Assembly (NCBI GenBank): GCA_039029935.1
Contig: JBCCFC010000328.1
Coordinates: 1-11,079, forward strand
Length of the DNA stretch: 11,079 bases
Direction of reading: 5' to 3'
DNA from: G039029935 sp039029935
Lineage (GTDB): Bacteria > Chloroflexota > Anaerolineae > Caldilineales > Caldilineaceae
Of the stretch, positions 1 through 6,710 are shown in pieces. Position 1 is the first letter of the stretch. The number at the start of each line of letters is the position of its first letter. Made by a program: the position numbers and the translations under genes. A model generated the notes under the pieces. It was not told where the DNA came from. It saw only the letters and a program-made list of their open reading frames with translations, and searched no databases.

Positions 1-489
1 CAGATCACACTTGTTGAGCAGGATCACAACAGCAAAGGCGATCTGCCCTTGCGCATCATCGCTCTCATCAATGTGTTGGAGAATATGCTTGGCATCGACA
101 AAGGTCACCACACCGTCGAGCGAAAGCTGACTCTGCATCTCCTCATCCATAAAGAAAGTCTGCGCGACTGGCCCCGGATCGGCCAATCCAGTGGTTTCGA
201 TCATGATGTAGTCGAACTTGTCGCGCCGCTTCATCAGGTTGCCCAGAATACGGATCAGATCACCGCGTACGGTGCAACAGATGCAGCCATTGTTCATCTC
301 AAAGACCTCTTCCTCCGTATTGATCACCAATTCGTGGTCGATACCAATCTCGCCAAATTCGTTCTCAATGACGGCAATGCGTTTGCCATGATTCTCGGTG
401 AGAATGCGGTTGAGTAGCGTTGTCTTCCCTGCGCCGAGAAAGCCAGTGAGAACCGTTACTGGCACACGGTTAAAAGTTTCGGTCGTCAT
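1..489 (-). CDS. CobW/COG0523-family metallochaperone GTPase (N-terminal part, runs off the left edge)
   Basis: The visible 163 codons are the GTPase half of a CobW/YjiA/ZagA-type P-loop protein. This family uses GTP hydrolysis to deliver zinc, cobalt, nickel or iron to client proteins in the cytoplasm. Seen in the translation: Walker A GFLGAGKTT at residues 16-24, the metal-binding CICC motif at 69-72, the ETTGLADP switch/Walker B segment at 98-105, and the guanine-specificity motif NKCD at 159-162. The start is ATG at 489-487, preceded by AAGGAG about six bases upstream, which fixes it. The frame is open to base 1, so the C-terminal CobW domain and any His-rich metal loop lie outside the window. 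The gene is last of the visible minus-strand series and is separated from the DegT-like gene by a repeat copy. A palindrome at 504-517 may be its operator. The family assignment is secure. The metal is not readable from this half, though the NikA-like importer upstream makes nickel or zinc plausible. Confidence 0.95.
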   Translation of the reverse strand, partial: MTTETFNRVPVTVLTGFLGAGKTTLLNRILTENHGKRIAVIENEFGEIGIDHELVINTEEEVFEMNNGCICCTVRGDLIRILGNLMKRRDKFDYIMIETTGLADPGPVAQTFFMDEEMQSQLSLDGVVTFVDAKHILQHIDESDDAQGQIAFAVVILLNKCDL

Positions 490-503
490 AGTTGCTCCTT
501 TAC

Positions 504-517
504 ATCATAATTACGAT
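504..517 (-). promoter_or_regulatory. Imperfect palindrome upstream of the CobW-type gene, candidate operator
   Basis: On the minus strand this reads ATCGTAATTATGAT, which matches its own reverse complement at 12 of 14 positions around a TAATTA centre. It contains a -10-like TATGAT, with a weak -35-like TTTTCA 17 bases further upstream. It ends about 15 bases before the start codon. COG0523 genes are often controlled by Zur or another metal sensor binding AT-rich palindromes, so this could be an operator. The spacing does not match the usual 7-1-7 Fur/Zur consensus, and the implied transcript start would be very close to the ribosome binding site. Only the palindrome is observed; regulation is inferred. 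Confidence 0.3.
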
Positions 518-537
518 CAAATCGGTTGAAAATTAGT

Positions 538-676
538 CATGGGGGCCCAGAGGGCTCCCCAAATCCCATGCTATTACAGAAAACCTGTTAAAACAGGTTG
601 TATTCAGTTATATTCAGTGCGTTACAGTATACTTCAGTATACTTCCTGTATTAGACACCGAATTGCATTCGGTGGC
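538..676 (+). repeat. Dispersed hairpin repeat, copy 1
   Basis: This stretch shares blocks with sequences near 6551-6705, 7527-7661 and 11049-11079. The shared blocks are AAATCCCATGCTA followed by TACAGAAAACCT, then AACAGGTT, then a TTCAGTATACTT-like run, then AGACACCGAAT. Here it folds into a perfect AACCTGTT/AACAGGTT hairpin with a two-base loop (582-599) and a CACCGAAT/ATTCGGTG hairpin with loop TGC (656-674). It fills the gap between the CobW-type gene and the DegT-like gene and runs into the 3' end of the latter. No transposase is present, so it would be a non-autonomous or structural repeat. Confidence 0.75.
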
Positions 677-1912
677 TGACGGAACAGCAAAGACGGGTCG
701 ATATGCATCATGTCCCGGGCCATACCGTTGCTCAAGATAGTCGGCGTAGGCTGATGCGCGCACAGGATCGGTGCGCCACCGTATGCCCAGATACTCTGCG
801 GCTTTGACAATGCCCAAGACCGTCTGTGACAGCTCCTCCGGCGAAGTCTCCAACCCCAGCGGTGCCAATATCCAAGGCTCTAAGTGCGCTGCTGTTGCCG
901 ACGCATATTCACGAGATAACGCCACGGCTTTTGGGTGCAGTGGGTGCGCAAAGGGCAACCAATTGACGGGCGTATTTTCCCCACGTGCGTAGTGATAAAA
1001 TGTCGCGGGTGCGCACTCGTCTGGCAGTTTCACCACCGCCCCATGCGGCACCGCCGATGCATCCACCATTGTCAGAAGTGATAGCCCTGTGGCGTCACTG
1101 AGTGCTTGGTGCAACATTGCCAATTGGGTCTGTTGGCGTGGAAGGAGCGTGCTTAGACGCTCTACTTGCCAAGCGGCTCGTGCCCAATCTGGCTCATCAG
1201 CGGATGTGATGTGACGACGAACCGTCTCGGCCAAGGCGGGATCACGGAAGACCATGAGTGCGCCCGCGTTGTTGGCATCAGTGTTTAGATGCAAGCCATA
1301 GATAGTAATATCTGCATCCATTGGCGGCGACGAAGGTGCAGGAACCGTTGCCGCGTGATCGATCACCCTATACTCCGCTTGTCCTCGGCTGCTGGTTGGC
1401 AAGCCCCATACGGGTTCGGCCCACGATATCTTGGCAGGCTCTGCATGGGTCAAGTTCAGGTCCGCATCAAGCGCACCAAAATGCAGTTGTGCCTTGATTC
1501 GTTTCAGGTCTTTCACCAAGGCGTGGGTTGCGTTGGCTGGCAGATAAATTGGTGTGTCGGTGGCATCCAATGCCTTAACCAATAGTTGTCTGGAACGCGT
1601 GACATTGCGCAGCAGACAGACTTGACCAGCACCGCCGACAAAATTCTGCCATGCTGTCGTGACCTGCGCCGAGGTCGCTTTCCCTGTCGCTGCCCCTTGG
1701 TGATCGCAAGCAGCATCACCACCAAAGCGCAGTTCAGTGACCAAATCATGATGCCGTTGTTCGTTTGCCCCCCGCACGGGAGAGCCATAGATGCCCAGGT
1801 TTCAGAATCCGCCCAACCAGCGGTTAGACCAATCTATGTTCATGGGCATAGAAATTCCCGGAGTCTCGTCACTCTGAAACGAACGTAGAGTCGATTGCTG
1901 AAGTACAGTCAT
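614..1912 (-). pseudogene. Degenerate DegT/DnrJ/EryC1-like (PLP aminotransferase fold) gene interrupted by an in-frame TGA
   Basis: A well-placed ATG at 1912, with GAGAGGA about six bases upstream, opens a frame that meets TGA at 1804-1802 (codon 37). The same frame then stays open to 614; read through, it is 432 codons, a typical DegT-family length. If translated separately, the second part could begin at GTG 1777, which has no evident ribosome binding site. Similarity to fold-type I DegT sugar aminotransferases is judged by eye: IYLPANATHAL then FGALDADLNL resembles the PAxTxxA...DxDxxxL block, followed by VIDHAA, DPALAETVRR and APLGLETSPEEL. In the segment that normally carries the PLP-binding lysine (SFHxxKxLTTGEGG) this protein reads GLHLNTDANNAGAL, with no lysine. 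The last 20 residues (ATECNSV onward) are encoded by the dispersed repeat. A sequencing error at the TGA is possible. Even if intact, it would probably not be a PLP enzyme. Confidence 0.6.
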
Positions 1913-1943
1913 TTTGTCCTCTCTTTCAAATTTTCGTTTATTT

Positions 1944-2080
1944 AGGAACGCGGATTAAATAAAACCAGAAACTTGTCATTCCTGCGAAGGCAGGAATCCA
2001 GTGTCGTGCCAGTGGTGGATTCCTGCCTTCGCAGGAATGACGTGCTGGTAAGTTTCCAGTTTTATTTTGTCCTCATTCCT
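1944..2080. repeat. 137-base palindromic MITE-like element
   Basis: The two ends are inverted copies of each other. The left arm reads AGGAACGCGGATTAAATAAA then ACCAGAAACTT then GTCATTCCTG and onward. The right arm, reverse-complemented, reads AGGAATGAGGACAAAATAAA then ACTGGAAACTT and the same GTCATTCCTG block, with extra bases before that block. The core GTCATTCCTGCGAAGGCAGG is a small palindrome that occurs near each end and is itself inverted, giving a very stable hairpin on either strand. Repeats with this GTCATTCC(T/C)GCG core are common in many bacterial genomes. The element fills the gap between the methyltransferase and the DegT-like gene and could end or attenuate the minus-strand transcript. 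Confidence 0.85.
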
Positions 2081-2093
2081 TAGCAATGGCGAT

Positions 2094-2882
2094 TTAACGC
2101 ACCGCCATCAATACACAATTATCAAAGTGTCGCCAGATGATACCGACTTCACGAAATCCTGCGTCCTGTAACGCACCGCTCTGTAGAGCCTGCCCTGCGT
2201 TGGCTTCCTCATCGGGTGATCTCGAGGAAAAACGACGATCCCGTTCGGCCAGCAAATCGGCCATTGTCGGCTCTTGCCCCAACGCGTCCCACCACTGCCC
2301 CCATGTCTCTACACCAAGTCGAGCAAAGTGTTCATCCTGCCAATGCTGTTCAGAGACAGCCTCCGCAATTTTTTGCAAAGACGGCAGTTGAGCACTGTAT
2401 TTCATGTTGTCACCGTTGAGAAAGAGTCCACCGGGACGCAGCAACCTAGCCACTTGGTGATAAACACGCACGAGATCGGGGGCAGGTAGCCAGTGCAGTG
2501 CTGTGGTGCTGACCACGGCATCAAATTGATTTTCATCAAGTGATTTCACCCACTTGGGATCACACAGATCGGCATCAACCCAGCGCAACCGCCCATCCAT
2601 CGTCCCCAGCGCACCCTTGCCCAGCGCAAGCAGTACGGGGTCAATGTCTACAGCCACGACACGCGCCTGCGGGAAATGTGTTAATAGGCGTTGGCTCAAC
2701 GACCCCGGTCCACAACAGAGATCGAGTGCCACAAAATCTGGTGGTAATAATTGCGCCATTGCTGTCGCCATCGCATTAAAGCGTTCCTCACGATCAGGCA
2801 GATAACCTGCTTGTTGTGCATCCCAACGGGTCAGCCAATCGTTCCAATCAATGCCAACCGTCTTTTGCTCAGATGATTTCAT
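2094..2882 (-). CDS. Class I SAM-dependent methyltransferase, substrate unknown
   Basis: This 262-residue cytoplasmic protein has the Rossmann-type methyltransferase core. Motif I is ALDLCCGPG (52-60), binding S-adenosylmethionine. An acidic ribose-binding position follows in VVAVDID (75-81). WVDAD lies near 101-105, DAVVSTTALHWL (121-132) is the motif IV region, and LLRPGGLF (147-154) is the late strand motif. The layout resembles Methyltransf_11/25 small-molecule enzymes, including the trans-aconitate methyltransferase type, but nothing visible sets the substrate. Length is normal and the frame is intact. The ATG start at 2882 has only a weak GAGA ahead of it. It lies 74 bases after permease C2 on the same strand, with a triplicated 13-mer in the gap, and may be co-transcribed with the importer. 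A role in modifying a metal chelator would fit the neighbours, but nothing in the protein shows it. Confidence 0.88.
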   Translation of the reverse strand: MKSSEQKTVGIDWNDWLTRWDAQQAGYLPDREERFNAMATAMAQLLPPDFVALDLCCGPGSLSQRLLTHFPQARVVAVDIDPVLLALGKGALGTMDGRLRWVDADLCDPKWVKSLDENQFDAVVSTTALHWLPAPDLVRVYHQVARLLRPGGLFLNGDNMKYSAQLPSLQKIAEAVSEQHWQDEHFARLGVETWGQWWDALGQEPTMADLLAERDRRFSSRSPDEEANAGQALQSGALQDAGFREVGIIWRHFDNCVLMAVR

Positions 2883-2911
2883 GTAAAGCGTTCTCGTTAC
2901 GTCGTTTCAAT

Positions 2912-2950
2912 TCGGAAAACCCACTCGGAAAACCCACTCGGAAAACCCAC
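2912..2950 (-). repeat. Three perfect tandem copies of a 13-mer
   Basis: TCGGAAAACCCAC occurs three times head to tail at 2912-2924, 2925-2937 and 2938-2950. It lies between the stop of permease C2 and the start of the methyltransferase. The period is not a multiple of three and no gene covers it. It could arise from slippage, or be a protein-binding array or copy-number-variable spacer. Confidence 0.9.
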
Positions 2951-2956
2951 AGAGTC

Positions 2957-3880
2957 TTATTTCGGTCGCAGCCGATCCTCCAACGTTTCGCCCAAGGTGT
3001 TGCAGCCAAAGACAACCAGAAAGATTGCCAGTCCCGGTGGCAGCACCAGGTGCGGAGCTTGGTCCAGATAGGGCCGTGCTTCGACCAACATGGTTCCCCA
3101 TTCGGGCGTGGGTGGTTGAATACCCATGCCCAGAAAACTCAACGCAGCCACCGCCAGAATGGTCGTTCCAGCGTCCAAGCTCAGTTGCACAGACACGGGA
3201 CCAATGGCCCCCGGCAGCAGATGATGCGTGAGAATTCGCTGATCTGTAGCGCCGGCGGCGTGGGCAGCAGTGTCAAAATCGCATTCACGCAGGGATAGCA
3301 CTAGACTACGTGTTAGCCGGGCATAGCTTACCCAACCGCCAACCGTCAGGGTAACCATCAGTGCAGGGATGCTCGGTCCCACAGCACCGATGAGTGCCAA
3401 CGCTAGGATGATTTGGGGCAAGGCATAGAAAAAATCGGTGACGCGCATGATAACGTTGTCGATCCATCCGCCCCCATAGCCGCTGATTAGCCCCAATATC
3501 AGGCCGATGCCCAGTGAAAATACCAGCACCACGCCTGTGACGAGTAACGAAGCACGCCCCGCCCACACGACTCGACTCCACACATCGCGCCCCAGTTGAT
3601 CCGTACCCAGCCAGTGAGCAGCCGATGGCGATTGTAATCCCGTGCGTAAATCGACGACGGTGGGATCGTGGGTCGCCGTTAGGGGTGCAGCCAGGCATAG
3701 GAAGACAATCAGCAACATCGTCACAATGCCAAGCCATGACAGGAGCGAGCCGCCTCCATATTGAAAAGAGGGAATCAGGGCGGACCACCAGCGTCGGCTT
3801 TGCAAGGGTTTAAGCCGGGCGGTCCTGTCATGGACGGGCTGCTTCGGTTCATGCATGGGATAGGTCTCTACGCCTCCCAT
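2957..3880 (-). CDS. ABC importer inner-membrane permease, DppC/NikC type (system 2)
   Basis: This 307-residue protein is the second transmembrane subunit of a nickel/peptide/opine-type ABC importer. It has a hydrophilic N-terminus of about 44 residues, a first membrane segment at about 45-66, and the family signature GTDQLGRDVWSR (92-103). Further hydrophobic segments follow at about 111-133 and beyond. The cytoplasmic EAA loop that docks on the ATPase is recognisable as DTAAHAAGATDQRILTHHLLP (about 203-223). PPTPEWGTML near the C-terminus is also typical. The start codon overlaps the stop of permease B2 as TAATG, which implies translational coupling. A second ATG at codon 9 is possible, but neither start has a good ribosome binding site. 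The frame is intact. No ATP-binding gene follows; a methyltransferase comes next instead. Confidence 0.93.
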   Translation of the reverse strand: MGGVETYPMHEPKQPVHDRTARLKPLQSRRWWSALIPSFQYGGGSLLSWLGIVTMLLIVFLCLAAPLTATHDPTVVDLRTGLQSPSAAHWLGTDQLGRDVWSRVVWAGRASLLVTGVVLVFSLGIGLILGLISGYGGGWIDNVIMRVTDFFYALPQIILALALIGAVGPSIPALMVTLTVGGWVSYARLTRSLVLSLRECDFDTAAHAAGATDQRILTHHLLPGAIGPVSVQLSLDAGTTILAVAALSFLGMGIQPPTPEWGTMLVEARPYLDQAPHLVLPPGLAIFLVVFGCNTLGETLEDRLRPK

Positions 3881-4812
3881 TAGGTATACCGGATGCGTGG
3901 GTCGAAAAGCGTGTAGCTGAGATCGACCAGCAAATTAATTGTCAAAATGATGCCAGCAAAGAGCAGCGCCGTCGCTTGAATGACGGGTATGTCTCGATAG
4001 TTCACCGCTTGGACGTAATAGTTACCCAACCCCGGAAAGCTAAAGAGGGTTTCGACGATCACCGTGCCGCTGATCAACATGCCAAATTGCTGCATCGCGA
4101 CGGTGACAAAAGGCACGGCCACATTGGGACCCAGATGACGCAGCAGGATGGCGGATACGCTCAACCCTTTGGAACGCGCCGTGCGCAGATAATCACTCTG
4201 TAGCTGGTCCAGCAACAACGACCGCAGCAGCCGACTGAGACGGGCGGCATGACCCAGCCCCAAGGTGGCAATCGGCAATAGATAGTGTTGCCAACTCTTG
4301 GCCCCAAATGCGGGTAGCCAACCCAGATGCACCGCAAAGACTAAAATCAGTAGAAAGCCGAGCCAGAAATCGGGTACTGAAACCCACACCAGTGCTTGAA
4401 ATCGGACCAAATGATCTCCCCGTTGCCCCGCATGAAGTGCCGCCCAGAGACCCGTTGGCACGGCCACTGCCAAGACACAAAGCATGGTCAGTCCGCCCAG
4501 CGCAATCGAGAAGCGGACATGCTTCAGAATCTCTTGCGCAATGGGCTTGTCTGTGCGGATGGAGTACCCCAGATCGCCGCGCACGGTGCGTTGGAGCCAT
4601 TTGGCATACTGCACCAGAATAGGCTGATCTAGCCCGTACTCCTCACGCACCCAGTCGATCTGTTCCGCGCTGGCTGTCCCCCCAATCCGCTGGGCTGCGA
4701 TCATCTGCGCTGGGTCGGACGGTGCAAGATAGATCAGCAAATAGACCAGAAAGCTCAAGCCGACGACCAGCACAATCGAATAGATTATGCGTCGGAACAA
4801 GTAGCGAATCAT
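3880..4812 (-). CDS. ABC importer inner-membrane permease, DppB/NikB type (system 2)
   Basis: This 310-residue protein is the first transmembrane subunit of the system 2 importer. Seen: an N-terminal membrane helix (about 9-29) after MIRYLFRR, the periplasmic block ending GDLGYS (79-84), and several hydrophobic segments. The EAA loop is YLRTARSKGLSVSAILLRHLGPN (about 208-230), and the late signature ETLFSFPGLG matches the family. These are standard DppB/NikB features. The gene begins 36 bases after SBP2 and its stop overlaps the start of permease C2 by one base, so SBP2-B2-C2 is a tight operon. No strong ribosome binding site is visible before the ATG, so translation may depend on SBP2. The substrate follows from SBP2, probably a nickel or metal chelate, though the family also carries peptides. 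Confidence 0.93.
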   Translation of the reverse strand: MIRYLFRRIIYSIVLVVGLSFLVYLLIYLAPSDPAQMIAAQRIGGTASAEQIDWVREEYGLDQPILVQYAKWLQRTVRGDLGYSIRTDKPIAQEILKHVRFSIALGGLTMLCVLAVAVPTGLWAALHAGQRGDHLVRFQALVWVSVPDFWLGFLLILVFAVHLGWLPAFGAKSWQHYLLPIATLGLGHAARLSRLLRSLLLDQLQSDYLRTARSKGLSVSAILLRHLGPNVAVPFVTVAMQQFGMLISGTVIVETLFSFPGLGNYYVQAVNYRDIPVIQATALLFAGIILTINLLVDLSYTLFDPRIRYT

Positions 4813-4848
4813 AAGGTTTGACCGTTAATGGCAAAACGCCAACCCGCC

Positions 4849-6450
4849 TTACTCCGCTAACGTGACCTGCTGTACAGCATAGGTCAGATCATATTCGGTG
4901 CCGCCAAGTCGGAAGCCTTCTACGTTGCCACCCACAGCATAGACACGCTGGGGGTAGACCAGTGGGATGATCGCCGACTCAGCATCCAAGTATTGCCATA
5001 TCTGGTTGTAGAGACCCTGCCGTTCGTCTTCATCGGTAGAGACAAACACTGCATCGATCAGGGCATCGAGTTCGGCATCGGCATAGGAGATAGTCGCCTC
5101 TTCGCTATCGCTCGTGTGGAACGCTCCCGCCAAAAGCGTGTGGGGATCATAGGGTGGTCCCCAACTGAATCGCATAATCAAATCATAGTCGTTGGCGTAA
5201 AGGGAATCTAGCCAGCCGCTATAGTCGTACATACGCAAATTCAGCACAATACCCACTTCCTGTAGCTGCGCTTGGATCGCGGTAGCCATGGAAGCGGTTT
5301 GAGGCAATCGCGACTGATCGACGACCAAATCAATCTCCAGCGTCTCTCCGGCCTGCTCTAGCACGCCATCATCGTTCAGTGTCCAACCCGCGTCGGCCAG
5401 TATCGTACGCGCTAGTTCGGGGTCATAGGTGTATGCACCCAAGTCCATCGGTGTCGCATAAGGAATGACTGATGGGAATAGACCCTCGGCCACCTCTGCG
5501 TACCCACCAAAAATAGCATCCGCCAGCCCTGAGCGGTCAAGTGCATGGTTGAGAGCTTGGCGCACCTGTCGATCCGCCAGTGGTGAGTCATACTGATTGA
5601 CAGAGACATAGAAAATGGTGGTCCCTTCCGCACTCAGGATAGTCACATCCTCGCTCTGTTCCAGTGCCGCCATGCTTTCAGGCGGGATGCTGCCCAAGTA
5701 TTCGCCACCGATGGCGTCCAGATCGCCGCTTTGCAGGGCCGCCACGCGTGTCTGCGCATCCAGCACTACTTCGATGTCAATATTGTCTAGGCTCGGCAAT
5801 TCGCCCCAGTAGTCCGCATAGCGGCTGAGACTGGCGGATTCATCGGTCAACGACGCCACTTGCCAAGGGCCAGTGCCGATGGCTTGAGCAAAATTCATGT
5901 CCGCATCCACTGCTGCAGGGCTAAGAAAACGTACCGGGCGGATCAGGGTAAAATCTTGCATGGCAGGGTAGTAAGCATCGCCCAAGGTCAGAACCACTGT
6001 CGACTCGTCCGGCGTTTCGACACCTGTAATGAGCATGGTGGTCGGTAACCAGTTGTGGCGTTCATCGCCCACCCAGCGCTCCAGATTCCAGCGGGCGGCC
6101 TCGGCATCAAAGGGCGTGCCGTCGTGGAAGGTGACACCAGAGCGAAGATGGAAGGTCCAGGTCAAGCCATCGTCCGAAATCTCCCACGTTTCGGCCAGCG
6201 CAGGTATAATGCTGCCATCTGGCGCATAGCGCACCAACGGCTCGTAGATCAGATCGAGCAAGACCATGCTCGAATCGTAGGCATGAGGGTTGCCCGGTCC
6301 CAAGTTGCGCCCAGAGGCCAGGATCAACGTCTGTTCGGTCGTTTCTTGCACCGCAGTGCCATCTACCGCTGGTGCGGTCTCGGTTGGTACACAGGCGATT
6401 AAGAAAATTGATAGAATTAGCAGATACAATAGTGTGCGTAGTGTATTCAT
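4849..6450 (-). CDS. NikA-like solute-binding lipoprotein (system 2), probable metal-chelate binder
   Basis: This 533-residue SBP_bac_5 protein has a lipoprotein signal: a hydrophobic stretch, then the lipobox LIAC with Cys20, then a Thr/Ala/Pro-rich linker. It would be anchored outside the cytoplasmic membrane and feed permeases B2/C2. Residues known to line the Ni/Fe-chelate site of E. coli NikA appear conserved with matching spacing. RHNW (131-134) matches NikA Arg97-Trp100. RPVRF (171-175) matches Arg137 and its neighbours. WGPPYDPH (430-437) carries the equivalents of Trp398 and Tyr402. His445 lies near, but not exactly at, the His416 position. YYPAMQDF before RPVRF also mirrors NikA. 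The start is ATG 6450 with AGGAGA about six bases upstream. The gene is first in the SBP2-B2-C2 operon and has 260 bases of hairpin-rich DNA ahead of it. Nickel, or a nickel/zinc chelate with histidine or a metallophore, is likelier than peptides; the exact ligand is inferred. Confidence 0.92.
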   Translation of the reverse strand: MNTLRTLLYLLILSIFLIACVPTETAPAVDGTAVQETTEQTLILASGRNLGPGNPHAYDSSMVLLDLIYEPLVRYAPDGSIIPALAETWEISDDGLTWTFHLRSGVTFHDGTPFDAEAARWNLERWVGDERHNWLPTTMLITGVETPDESTVVLTLGDAYYPAMQDFTLIRPVRFLSPAAVDADMNFAQAIGTGPWQVASLTDESASLSRYADYWGELPSLDNIDIEVVLDAQTRVAALQSGDLDAIGGEYLGSIPPESMAALEQSEDVTILSAEGTTIFYVSVNQYDSPLADRQVRQALNHALDRSGLADAIFGGYAEVAEGLFPSVIPYATPMDLGAYTYDPELARTILADAGWTLNDDGVLEQAGETLEIDLVVDQSRLPQTASMATAIQAQLQEVGIVLNLRMYDYSGWLDSLYANDYDLIMRFSWGPPYDPHTLLAGAFHTSDSEEATISYADAELDALIDAVFVSTDEDERQGLYNQIWQYLDAESAIIPLVYPQRVYAVGGNVEGFRLGGTEYDLTYAVQQVTLAE

Positions 6451-6479
6451 TACTTCTCCTAAAATGTTTTAAACAGGTC

Positions 6480-6541
6480 TTAGCCGATAAAGATCAGGCT
6501 AAAACGATAGAGCAAAATACCCTCTGGGGTTGAAACCCCAG
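6480..6541 (-). terminator. Two hairpins between permease C1 and SBP2, possible terminator or leader structure
   Basis: On the minus strand, a perfect 8-bp stem CTGGGGTT/AACCCCAG with a two-base loop (6541-6524) is followed by AGAGGGTATTTT, a weak T run. A second hairpin, TTAGCC/GGCTAA with an 11-base loop, lies at 6502-6480. Together they could end transcription from permease C1 and separate system 1 from system 2, or form a leader ahead of SBP2. The T run is poor, so terminator function is uncertain. Confidence 0.35.
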
Positions 6542-6550
6542 TCTGATATG

Positions 6551-6705
6551 CAAAACCTCACCCAGAGGGTCCCCGATCAGGTTAGTGCGGGATGCTATCT
6601 AGTGCGCTTCAGCGTACTTTGCATGACAGACACCGAATCGGGTGCCCACTGGGCGCGGTGGTCCCTGTTATTTTGCAACAACTCTAATTATTTATTCTGT
6701 CATGC
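6551..6705 (+). repeat. Dispersed hairpin repeat, copy 2 (divergent)
   Basis: This copy shares AAAACCTCACCCAGAGGGTC and the CAGGTT box with the copy starting at 7527. It also shares a TTCAGxxTACTT-like block, AGACACCGAAT and the 3' block GTTATTTTGCAA. CACCG (6631-6635) pairs with CGGTG (6656-6660) around GCCCA/TGGGC, and GCATGACAG (6621-6629) is inverted at 6697-6705. It fills most of the gap between permease C1 and SBP2 and ends six bases before the C1 stop codon. Confidence 0.65.
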
Positions 6706-6710
6706 CCGAA

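Noticed and set aside
49..417. Plus-strand open frame of 122 codons
   Set aside because: It is the antisense shadow of the CobW-type gene, whose Walker A, CICC and NKCD motifs are all on the minus strand.
1760..1804. Selenocysteine at the in-frame TGA of the DegT-like gene
   Set aside because: The context (GGF-TGA-NLGIYG) has no neighbouring Cys or known selenoprotein motif, and no convincing SECIS hairpin follows. Nonsense mutation is simpler.
1586..1888. Plus-strand open frame across the site of the in-frame TGA
   Set aside because: It has no recognisable domain or ribosome binding site, and the minus-strand frame has family-like blocks on the downstream side of the TGA.
614..1912. Alternative genetic code with TGA as Trp or Gly
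   Set aside because: Permease C1 ends at TGA directly after a normal C-terminus, and the intact genes show no internal TGA.
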